Below are positions 1 to 5,490 of a DNA stretch of 5,499 nt, piece after piece. Position numbers and translations under genes: made by a program. The notes under the pieces are model-generated. The model saw nothing but the letters and a program-made list of their open reading frames with translations, did no database searches and was not told the DNA's origin. Position 1 is the stretch's first letter. Every line of letters starts with the position of its first letter. Origin of the DNA: Ruminococcaceae bacterium UBA6855 (lineage in GTDB: Bacteria; Bacillota; Clostridia; Oscillospirales; Acutalibacteraceae); contig DKDF01000027.1 in the NCBI GenBank assembly GCA_002451755.1, forward strand, positions 1 through 5,499. Direction: 5' to 3'.

Positions 1-29
1 GCGCAAAACCGATGTGTGCCTGTCTTTCT

Positions 30-345
30 GTGGGCTACGCCCCTGTACCCCCCCGCGAACGCCGCGCCGCAATACATAGCTTGCGGCTCTCAATTAGTTG
101 CTCGGCACATTCGCACGCAAACGCGCCGGAGTTTGAACTAGTGTGCAACATCACCGAAGCGCCGCCAGTGGCGGATGAAGCGAGGCGATGTTGGCGAAAA
201 ACAAGGAGCATAGCGCCCGCTCCAAGGGCGATAGGCGACTATGTTTTGAGAGTCGCTCGTGCGTCTTGCTCCGCAAGCCGTTCCCTCGCCTAACTCAGTT
301 GGTTTCTGCCACTGCGGCGCGGCTATTGGAAACCTGATTATAAAG
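30..345. other. GC-rich hairpin-dense intergenic tract, possible structured RNA or dispersed repeat
   Basis: No convincing protein gene is visible here: the open frames have no ribosome binding site and arginine/serine/cysteine-rich translations typical of GC-rich non-coding DNA. Consecutive inverted repeats are visible: GGGC/GCCC (32-42), GCCGCAA/TTGCGGC (66-87), CAAAC/GTTTG (118-135) nested in GCAC/GTGC (113-146), CAACATC/GATGTTG (146-193) enclosing CCGCC/GGCGG (162-174), CGCCC/GGGCG (214-230), GCGACT/AGTCGC (235-256), CTTGC/GCAAG (265-277) and GGTTTC/GAAACC (301-334). A perfect TATAAT lies on the minus strand at 342-337, just before the tract, but I see no matching -35. A minus-strand RNA running off the left edge is therefore possible. 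Positions 361-428 show only an isolated CTATGG/CCATAG pair (375-380/422-427). I do not recognise a known RNA family. Confidence 0.35.
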
Positions 346-428
346 TCTGGCTGAGTCACTTGCTCTTGCTTTGCTATGGTTCAAGTAATAAACAAATCTC
401 ACTTTATCACTGCAATACCCACCATAGA

Positions 429-480
429 AAAAGCAAAAAACAGCCGCAACAGTAATCTTAGTTGCGGCTGTTTGCTTTTA
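429..480 (-). terminator. Intrinsic terminator of the GH3 gene
   Basis: A perfect 10-bp stem (441-450 with 461-470, CAGCCGCAAC/GTTGCGGCTG) has a 10-nt loop. On the minus strand it is followed by a T-rich tail (TTTTTTGCTTTTTC), and the complementary A-rich side extends the stem. It begins about 12 nt after the GH3 stop codon, so it should end that transcript. The other side is also T-rich, so bidirectional action is possible. Confidence 0.85.
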
Positions 481-491
481 TTGAATTACCG

Positions 492-2189
492 TCAGTCGGT
501 GACATTCTCCCAGAAGAAGTCGCGCTTTTCCTGAGTGTTAAGCAGGACGACGGGCTTGAGCTGGTTGAGGTTCGCGCCCTCGTTCTTCTTCATCTCAAGA
601 TACTGGCTGTATGTACCTTTCTTGACGAAATGAAGCTCGGTCTTGCCGAGAGTGCGCTTGCCCCATGCGTCGCTGATGAAGAGGTTTGACTCGCTGAGCT
701 TGTCATCGAATACCTTTGCAAACTCGTCGCGCCTCGCGGGGTCTATCTCGTCCGCAGTTTCAACGAAGAGGACATAGTGACCGGGAGTGGTTGTTTCGGT
801 GTCGGGATAGACGCTGTGTCCTATCGCAACCGTGCCGAAGTGGTCGCACATCTGCTCAACCGCCCAGTCGAGCATCTTCTGATCCGTCTTTTCGCCGGCA
901 ATATTGAGAACCTGGTTGAGTCTGTATTTGAAAGTTACCGTCGGGGACTGCTTGTAGAATCCGGTAACCTCAAGCACGTCCTCTATGCGGTAGCGGTAGA
1001 GACCTGAGAGGGTGGTGAGTATGAGCTCGTAGTCGTTGCCGGGCTGAACCTCGCTTATAGTCAGCGGGCGTGTGCCCTCGGGCGCGCCTACGGGCAGGAA
1101 CTCATAGAATCCGTTGTGCGGAAGCATAACGCAGTCGTTGGAGTTGAGCGCTATCGGCACTGCAACAAGATCCTCCGATGCGCCGTAGCCCATGTTGTGT
1201 ATCGGGAGATTGCCCGTGTAGCGACCTATCTTCTTTGAGTAGACCTCAAGCGAGCCTGCGCCCATGGCGAACATCCAGCAGCAGTTCGGCCAGATGCGGG
1301 GGACTATCGGCGTGTCGAAGCCCTTTTCAAATTCGCGGCGAAGCTCGGCGGCGCGCTCGGGCATGGGCTTGATGCGCTTCATGAGCTTTGCTCTTATCTC
1401 GGGCGGGCATTCAATGCTCTCGTTTATCGTGCCGTGCTCGATGTCGTCGCAGAACATCTCCCAGTTGTCCTCGAGATAGTGCATCATCGATTCGAGAACC
1501 GTGATTATCAGCGTGCTCAGATAGCTGACCTTCCTGTCCGTCAGAGCGAAGCGCAGCTTGAAATACTGCATGTTCATCTTGCTCGGATCCTCCGGGAACA
1601 TGACTTCCGGGGGAGAGGTGACGAAAAATCTGACGAGCGGCTTTAAATACATCAGCGGAATGCCCGAAAGGCAGCTGCACGTCTTGCCGCTGGGCAGCTT
1701 GTGGCTGGTTATCTCGAGAGTCAGAAGACCCTTCTGCGGGGGCAGACGCTTGCCGTGCTCATGGAACCATTTGACCGCGCAGCCGACAGGAGCCGAGAAG
1801 CTGAAGCACTGGCAGTTCCAGAGCGCTCTTGCGGTCAGCGGCACAAGCTTCGGCTCGCCGACGCTGCCGGAGGACTCGGCGTATCTGCACACACGGTAAG
1901 AGGTGATAAGATTCTTTTCGCCTTTTTCCGCCATGCGGTCTATGTAGCCTTCGTAGTCCTTATAGCGTGAAAGCGGAACTTTCTCCTGATATTCGGCAAC
2001 GGAGTGAACGTCCTTGAAGTTGTGCGCCTTGCCGTATTCGGTGTTCTTGTTGTCGCGCATGAGCTTTTTGACTATGTGCTCCTGAACCTTGACGGCGTTT
2101 CTCGAATAAAGTCCGAGCTTTATGTGCTCGCACAGTCCGAGGAAACCTCCGAAGTCGGTCATGAGGCGACTGTGAAGTTTGGTTTTCAT
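492..2189 (-). CDS. GH3 auxin-responsive promoter family protein (putative acyl-adenylating enzyme)
   Basis: The protein has 565 residues and is a full-length GH3-family member. The family belongs to the ANL adenylating superfamily; plant members join amino acids to jasmonate or auxin through an acyl-AMP intermediate. Visible motifs are the phosphate-binding loop SSGSVGEPK (106-114), YGASE (335-339), GLYRYRIEDV (396-405) with the usual acidic residue for ribose binding, GEKTDQK (432-438), and the C-terminal GTYSQY...NQLKP region (525-546). No signal peptide or membrane segment is evident, so it is probably cytoplasmic. I chose the ATG at 2189 because the family-like sequence MKTKLHSRLM begins there. 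The frame stays open to a GTG at 2246, but those 19 residues look non-coding and lack a ribosome binding site. The site for 2189 is only moderate (GGAG 14 nt upstream). The leader holds a small hairpin (about 2221-2240). The acyl substrate and acceptor in bacteria are not known to me. Confidence 0.9.
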   Translation of the reverse strand: MKTKLHSRLMTDFGGFLGLCEHIKLGLYSRNAVKVQEHIVKKLMRDNKNTEYGKAHNFKDVHSVAEYQEKVPLSRYKDYEGYIDRMAEKGEKNLITSYRVCRYAESSGSVGEPKLVPLTARALWNCQCFSFSAPVGCAVKWFHEHGKRLPPQKGLLTLEITSHKLPSGKTCSCLSGIPLMYLKPLVRFFVTSPPEVMFPEDPSKMNMQYFKLRFALTDRKVSYLSTLIITVLESMMHYLEDNWEMFCDDIEHGTINESIECPPEIRAKLMKRIKPMPERAAELRREFEKGFDTPIVPRIWPNCCWMFAMGAGSLEVYSKKIGRYTGNLPIHNMGYGASEDLVAVPIALNSNDCVMLPHNGFYEFLPVGAPEGTRPLTISEVQPGNDYELILTTLSGLYRYRIEDVLEVTGFYKQSPTVTFKYRLNQVLNIAGEKTDQKMLDWAVEQMCDHFGTVAIGHSVYPDTETTTPGHYVLFVETADEIDPARRDEFAKVFDDKLSESNLFISDAWGKRTLGKTELHFVKKGTYSQYLEMKKNEGANLNQLKPVVLLNTQEKRDFFWENVTD

Positions 2190-2381
2190 GTCTTTTTCCA
2201 CATCTCCATCCCATTGGCGGCGGCAGCCTTTCGCGGTCTGCCCCACCTTATTACGAATGCTATTTTAGTATATATATAATCACTGATTGTTCCTGCACGG
2301 AATTTAAGAAAGATTTAACAATAGGTTTAGCAGCAGTTTAAAGAAAAATAAAATTGTACTTAAGTCAAACGCATTTTTATA

Positions 2382-2410
2382 TTGAAAAGGCGGGGATTAT
2401 GTGATATCAT
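2382..2410 (+). promoter_or_regulatory. Predicted sigma-A promoter for the GtrA gene
   Basis: TTGAAA (2382-2387), a 17-nt spacer and TATCAT (2405-2410) are seen, with an extended -10 TG at 2402-2403. Transcription would start near 2417, about 28 nt before the GTG start. A second, overlapping candidate is TTGTAC (2354-2359), 18 nt, TATATT (2378-2383). The surrounding 2247-2400 spacer is AT-rich and separates the divergent GH3 and GtrA genes. I could not pick a convincing promoter for GH3 in it, only runs of TATATA on the minus strand. Confidence 0.6.
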
Positions 2411-2430
2411 TTTCTCGCTGTTTAAACTTT

Positions 2431-2437
2431 GAGGAGG
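2431..2437 (+). promoter_or_regulatory. Ribosome binding site fixing the GTG start of the GtrA gene
   Basis: GAGGAGG lies 7 nt upstream of the GTG at 2445. This near-perfect Shine-Dalgarno sequence and its spacing make GTG the start rather than any later ATG; the next in-frame methionine is well inside the membrane domain. Confidence 0.85.
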
Positions 2438-2444
2438 CGGGTGC

Positions 2445-2960
2445 GTGAAGGCAAAAAGCGATAATGCGGTTGTTCAGTATCTGAAATTTATCGGCGTAGG
2501 TCTGATAAACGCCGCAGTGAATTATATCTCGTATTCCGCGGTCATATATCTCGGCGGTCACTATGTGCTCGCCAATATCGTCGGATTCACGCTCAGCGTA
2601 CTTTCGTCGTATTTAATCAACGGCAAGTTCGTTTTCGACCGCGACGAGGGCGTCAAAGGCTGGCAGGTGCTGCTGCGGCTCTATGTGTCTTATGCCTTTA
2701 CAGGCTTGCTTCTTACAAATGTTATGTCATGGCTCTGGCTCGATGTGATGAAGCTCGAAGAGGGAGTCGGACCGTTTAACGAAATGCTCGCGCAGTCGGG
2801 TGTGGAGCTGACCGACAGGAAGCTTGCCGAATATATCGCCCCATGCATAAATATCGCTATAACAACGCCGCTAAATTTTGTTATAAACAAGTTTTGGGCA
2901 TACAGAAAAGTCGGCAAGTCCGCAAAAAAAGAAGATGTGCAGACCGGATGCGATCAGTGA
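2445..2960 (+). CDS. GtrA-family membrane protein
   Basis: The protein has 171 residues and four predicted membrane segments at about 13-36, 40-60, 77-99 and 128-150, the standard GtrA/DPMS layout. Typical family stretches are YLKFIGVGLINAAVNY near the N terminus, SSYLINGKFVF (54-64) after the second helix, and TPLNFVINKFWAYR (141-154) at the last helix. GtrA proteins are thought to help move polyprenyl-phosphate-linked sugars across the cytoplasmic membrane, or to partner membrane glycosyltransferases. The loop between the third and fourth helices (about 100-127) is long and acidic. The tail is short, charged and cytoplasmic-looking. It appears monocistronic, with its own promoter and a terminator that overlaps the stop codon. 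No glycosyltransferase partner lies in the window, so the sugar and acceptor cannot be named. Confidence 0.92.
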   Translation: MKAKSDNAVVQYLKFIGVGLINAAVNYISYSAVIYLGGHYVLANIVGFTLSVLSSYLINGKFVFDRDEGVKGWQVLLRLYVSYAFTGLLLTNVMSWLWLDVMKLEEGVGPFNEMLAQSGVELTDRKLAEYIAPCINIAITTPLNFVINKFWAYRKVGKSAKKEDVQTGCDQ

Positions 2961-2987
2961 AGCTGATCCGTCCGGCTTTCGCTTTTT
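2944..2987 (+). terminator. Intrinsic terminator of the GtrA gene
   Basis: An imperfect stem pairs CCGGA...GATCA (2944-2956) with TGATC..TCCGG (2964-2975), has a loop around the stop codon region, and is followed by CTTTCGCTTTTT. The stem begins inside the last GtrA codons, so the coding end doubles as terminator. This separates GtrA from the next gene. Confidence 0.75.
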
Positions 2988-3051
2988 GATGCATTTTATA
3001 AACTTTTTATAAATTAATACAAATATTTATTAATTTCCGCATGATAAAAAA

Positions 3052-3121
3052 TATTGCAGTGCAATAATATAGAATTATGTCTTGATAGAACTCTGTAGGG
3101 GTACAGGGTTCGCAACCCGAG
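3052..3121 (+). promoter_or_regulatory. Structured leader and palindrome upstream of the CoA ligase gene
   Basis: A 15-bp palindrome TATTGCA-G-TGCAATA (3052-3066) lies about 90 nt upstream of the ligase start and is a plausible operator. It overlaps a weak promoter candidate, TTGCAG (3054-3059), 16 nt, TATGTC (3076-3081). It is followed by two adjacent hairpins, CTGTA/TACAG (3093-3106, GGGG loop) and GGGTT/AACCC (3106-3118), which share one base, with CTC/GAG able to close both. No known riboswitch was recognised. The region before it (2990-3050) is simply AT-rich. Confidence 0.35.
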
Positions 3122-3151
3122 AAAATAAAAATGAGGGAAGGAATCACAAAA

Positions 3152-4804
3152 ATGAAAAAGAAGTACAAGGATGTATACTATGATGTGCCCGATGTCAAGA
3201 CGATAAAAGAGCTTGTCATCCACGGCGTAGGCGAGGGAAAGGATCAGCCCCTTTTCATGTATGACTACGAGGGCGGCATCAAGACCAGCACCTTCAACGA
3301 TGTCTGGCATGACATCAACTGCCTGGGTACATATATGTTTGCCCACGGCGTCAAGGACTGCAATGTTTCGATAATCGGCGAGAACTCCTATGAGTGGATA
3401 GTCGCATTCTTCGCGAATCTTCTCGGAAAGATAGTCAGCGTTCCGCTCGATCCCAAGCTTCCCGCAGAGGATCTGGCAGTCCAGCTCAACGAGAGTGAGT
3501 GCAAGGCTATCTTCTATTCCGAGCACTACGCTCCGACCGTCGAGAAGATAAAAGAGATTGGCGCTCCCATGGACACCTTCTTCTATATTCCCGATTTCCC
3601 GAAGTACATAGCCGAGGGCGAGAAGCTCCTTGCAGAGGGCTATACAGAATATAAGGATGTCGTTGTGACTCCCGAGGATCTCGCAACCATCGTTTTCACC
3701 TCCGGCACCACCGGCAAGAGCAAGGGCGTTATGCTCACCCACGGCAACCTCGCTTCCGTCGTCACTTCTTCCTGCAAGTGCTTCCAGGGTGGAAACTCCG
3801 TCGGCTTCCTGCCGCTTAACCACACTTTTTCGTGGGTCGCGACTATCTTTGCCGCGTTCATCATCATTACCTACGGCTATATCTGCGTCGATATAAAGAA
3901 CCTCGTCAAGGATTTCCAGACCCATCATCCTCAGAACTTCTCCGGCGTTCCGCTGGTCGTCGAGACTATCTATAAGCGTGTCTGGAAGACCGCGAGAAAG
4001 ACCGGCAGAGAGGATGTCCTCAAGAAGGGAATTAAAATCAGCCGCTTCCTTATGAAGTTCGGCATCGATGTCCGCCGCAAACTGTTTGCTCAGGTTCATG
4101 AGCAGCTCGGCGGCAAGCTTGAGTTCATCGTTGTCGGTGGCGCTGCGCTCGACCCCGAGTATGAGCAGGGTCTCTATGACCTTGGCATCCAGGTTCTCAA
4201 CGGCTACGGCATAACCGAGTGTTCACCCGCAGTTACCACCAACACCATGGAAAATCATAAGCCCGGCAGCGTCGGCAGACCGCTTCCGTGCAACGAGATA
4301 AAGATAAACGATCCCGATGAGGACGGCGTCGGCGAGATATATGTCCGCGGCTCCAACGTCATGAGGGGCTATTATAAGGATCCCGAGGCAACCGCCGCGG
4401 CATTCGACAACGGTTGGTTCAAGACTGGCGACTACGGCAGAATCGATGAGGATGGCTTCCTCTTCTTCGTCGGCCGCAAGAAGAATCTTATTATTACCAA
4501 CAACGGTAAGAACGTCTCCCCCGAGGAGCTTGAGGACAAGCTTTCTCAGCGCTGCCATGCGATCCATGAGATCCTCGTTAGCCAGGAGGGCAACAAGATC
4601 GTCGCAGAGGTCTATCCTTACTATGAGGAGTACGGCAAGGATGCCGATCAGCTCGTCAAGGATGCCGTTGATCAGTTCAACCGCGACATGCCCAGATGGA
4701 AGAACATCGACAAGCTCGAGTTCCGCTCCGAAGAGTTCCCGAAGACCACGACTCTCAAGATCAGAAGAAACTATAAAGAGCTCGAAAAGGCGGGCAAAAT
4801 CTGA
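3152..4804 (+). CDS. AMP-binding long-chain fatty acid-CoA ligase-like protein
   Basis: The protein has 550 residues and is an ANL-superfamily acyl-activating enzyme. It should form acyl-AMP from a carboxylic acid and ATP, then pass the acyl group to CoA or another thiol. Visible motifs are the P-loop TSGTTGKSKG (183-192), YGITE (352-356), the TGD aspartate (D427), the hinge GRKKN (441-445) and the C-terminal catalytic lysine in TLKIRRN (K536). The large domain is about 1-440 and the mobile C-terminal domain about 441-550. The stretch HHPQNFSGVPLVVETIYKR (258-276) resembles the FAA1/long-chain branch (COG1022) rather than amino-acid-activating domains, so a fatty acid is the likely substrate. 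I chose ATG 3152 because AAGGA (3138-3142) lies 9 nt upstream; an in-frame ATG at 3131 has no good site. No membrane segment is seen. It is flanked by terminators and appears to be transcribed alone. Confidence 0.93.
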   Translation: MKKKYKDVYYDVPDVKTIKELVIHGVGEGKDQPLFMYDYEGGIKTSTFNDVWHDINCLGTYMFAHGVKDCNVSIIGENSYEWIVAFFANLLGKIVSVPLDPKLPAEDLAVQLNESECKAIFYSEHYAPTVEKIKEIGAPMDTFFYIPDFPKYIAEGEKLLAEGYTEYKDVVVTPEDLATIVFTSGTTGKSKGVMLTHGNLASVVTSSCKCFQGGNSVGFLPLNHTFSWVATIFAAFIIITYGYICVDIKNLVKDFQTHHPQNFSGVPLVVETIYKRVWKTARKTGREDVLKKGIKISRFLMKFGIDVRRKLFAQVHEQLGGKLEFIVVGGAALDPEYEQGLYDLGIQVLNGYGITECSPAVTTNTMENHKPGSVGRPLPCNEIKINDPDEDGVGEIYVRGSNVMRGYYKDPEATAAAFDNGWFKTGDYGRIDEDGFLFFVGRKKNLIITNNGKNVSPEELEDKLSQRCHAIHEILVSQEGNKIVAEVYPYYEEYGKDADQLVKDAVDQFNRDMPRWKNIDKLEFRSEEFPKTTTLKIRRNYKELEKAGKI

Positions 4805-4830
4805 TTCTTTTCATCAGAATAACACAAAAC

Positions 4831-4864
4831 GAGAGCTTCCGGCATGCGTCGGAGGCTCTTTTTA
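4831..4864 (+). terminator. Intrinsic terminator of the CoA ligase gene
   Basis: The stem AGAGCTTCCG (4832-4841) pairs with CGGAGGCTCT (4850-4859) with one G-T wobble. It has an 8-nt loop, is followed by TTTT, and lies 27 nt after the stop codon. It should isolate the ligase gene from the downstream small-ORF/RNA unit. Confidence 0.85.
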
Positions 4865-5056
4865 AATATTTTTGTTGTCATTTCTAACAAACTTTTGGCG
4901 CTTGTTTTGTAGGATGTTCCAAAAAATCTGCTTTTACTTCGTCATAATACACAATCCGGTGTGCTTTGATTGTGCAATATGCACATAAGATTTTAATGCG
5001 GTTAAAAGCAATTATTCAAACTGGTAGGTTTGTAAAAGCCCGCTCTCTTAGTGAAA
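4865..5056. other. AT-rich gene-free spacer with short palindromes
   Basis: No ORF with a ribosome binding site is visible. The stretch holds a palindrome TGTGCA-ATA-TGCACA (4971-4985) and a GCGCTTGTTT word (4898-4907). Both words recur in the inverted repeat at 5057-5088, which suggests common protein-binding words, or related sequence, upstream of the promoter. No CRISPR repeats are seen. Confidence 0.4.
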
Positions 5057-5088
5057 TTGCACAAACAAGAGCGCGCTTGTTTGTGCAA
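5057..5088. repeat. 13-bp perfect inverted repeat upstream of a consensus promoter
   Basis: TTGCACAAACAAG (5057-5069) and CTTGTTTGTGCAA (5076-5088) are exact reverse complements around a 6-nt AGCGCG centre. The right arm ends 6 nt before the -35 box at 5095. Neither strand has a long T run after the stem, so a classic terminator is unlikely. An operator or other protein-binding site is the better guess. The heptamer TGTGCAA also occurs at 4971-4977. Confidence 0.7.
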
Positions 5089-5094
5089 AATTAC

Positions 5095-5122
5095 TTGACA
5101 AATAGCGGAAACTGAGTATAAT
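5095..5122 (+). promoter_or_regulatory. Consensus sigma-A promoter for the small ORF and structured RNA
   Basis: Both hexamers are perfect: TTGACA (5095-5100) and TATAAT (5117-5122), with a 16-nt spacer. Transcription should start near 5129. The unit then reads through the small ORF and the structured RNA to the terminator at 5348-5382, giving a transcript of about 250 nt. This is the strongest promoter in the window, as expected for an abundant small RNA. Confidence 0.82.
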
Positions 5123-5153
5123 GAAAGCATACCAAATGAAAGGGCTGACAGAT

Positions 5154-5285
5154 ATGATGATGAAGCAGTACTACAAGATGGAACAGGACCTGTTTGGTGA
5201 GATTGAGAAGGAGAAGAAGTTCAGCTTCCACAAGCTCATGATGCTTCTCGCGCTTAGTTCTGTAGCAAGCAAAGCTACAATATAA
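5154..5285 (+). CDS. Predicted small protein, 43 residues, function unknown
   Basis: The ORF begins at the first of three consecutive ATG codons. AAAGGG (5139-5144) lies 9 nt upstream, which favours this start over the in-frame ATG at 5136, which has no ribosome binding site. The first part is charged (MEQDLFGEIEKEKKF, about 9-23) and the second is hydrophobic (KLMMLLALSSVAS, about 27-39), too short for a sure membrane helix. Codons to about 5250 (AAG, GAG, CTC, TTC, CTG) resemble those of the neighbouring real genes. The last dozen codons lie inside a strong RNA hairpin and look less coding-like. It may be a true small protein co-transcribed with the RNA, the 5' remnant of a gene interrupted near 5250, or a chance frame in a non-coding transcript. 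No family recognised. Confidence 0.42.
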   Translation: MMMKQYYKMEQDLFGEIEKEKKFSFHKLMMLLALSSVASKATI

Positions 5286-5382
5286 CTTAAGCGGCGGCTT
5301 CTCAGCCGCAGGAACTAAAACAAGCCCGAAAGGGTTCCAATATATCGGCACCGCACATTTTTGAGTGCGGCGCTGTTTTTTT
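5251..5382 (+). ncRNA. Structured small RNA, candidate Cas9 tracrRNA
   Basis: The successive structures are as follows. Hairpin 1 pairs CGCTTAGTT (5251-5259) with AACTTAAGCG (5284-5293, one bulge) and TGTAGC (5261-5266) with GCTACA (5274-5279). Hairpin 2 is GCGGCT/AGCCGC (5294-5309, UCUC loop). A single-stranded-looking segment GGAACTAAAACAAG (5311-5324) comes next, then a small hairpin CCC-GAAA-GGG (5325-5334) and a terminator hairpin (5348-5382). In known Cas9 tracrRNAs the anti-repeat ends in a ..UAAAAC-type stretch, runs into AAG and a short nexus hairpin, and finishes in a terminator; the Staphylococcus aureus tracrRNA has the same CTAAAACAAG word. If this is right, the partner CRISPR repeat should begin GTTTTAGTTCC. 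A gene starts 109 nt downstream. The main alternative is an IscB omegaRNA (HEARO). The 5' end is uncertain: the primary transcript probably begins near 5129. Confidence 0.55.
5348..5382 (+). terminator. Intrinsic terminator of the structured RNA
   Basis: The stem CCGCAC (5351-5356) pairs with GTGCGG (5365-5370), extended by GC/GC across one mismatch, with an 8-nt loop. It is followed by CTGTTTTTTT. It ends the transcript from 5095-5122 and would also form the 3' hairpin of a tracrRNA. Confidence 0.85.
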
Positions 5383-5490
5383 ATGTCTATAACTTTGTAC
5401 CCGATAGATACAACGCTAAATCCCTATTGTTTTTTTCGTCTCAAAATGATAAACTGGAGCTTGAAGAGAAAATCGCAGGGAGGAAACAGG

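Noticed and set aside
12..359. Short open frames on both strands in the left GC-rich tract
   Set aside because: No ribosome binding sites, low-complexity Arg/Ser/Cys-rich or Arg/Pro-rich translations, and extensive inverted repeats. This is better explained as non-coding sequence.
378..387. GGTTCAAGT resembling a tRNA T-loop
   Set aside because: No flanking T-stem, acceptor stem or anticodon arm can be drawn around it.
3014..4099. Long 361-codon open frame on the minus strand opposite the CoA ligase
   Set aside because: It lies antisense to a clearly recognised enzyme with all its motifs, and its codon pattern mirrors the ligase frame. It has no family resemblance and runs into AT-rich spacer at its end.
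4865..5094. Search for a CRISPR array or repeat upstream of the candidate tracrRNA
   Set aside because: No regularly spaced direct repeats and no copy of GTTTTAGTTCC are present. Any array must lie outside the window.
5091..5351. 86-codon minus-strand frame over the small ORF and structured RNA
   Set aside because: It has no ribosome binding site, begins inside the RNA hairpins, and ends across the consensus promoter. Its leucine/histidine-rich translation is the complement of the Lys/Glu-rich plus-strand ORF.
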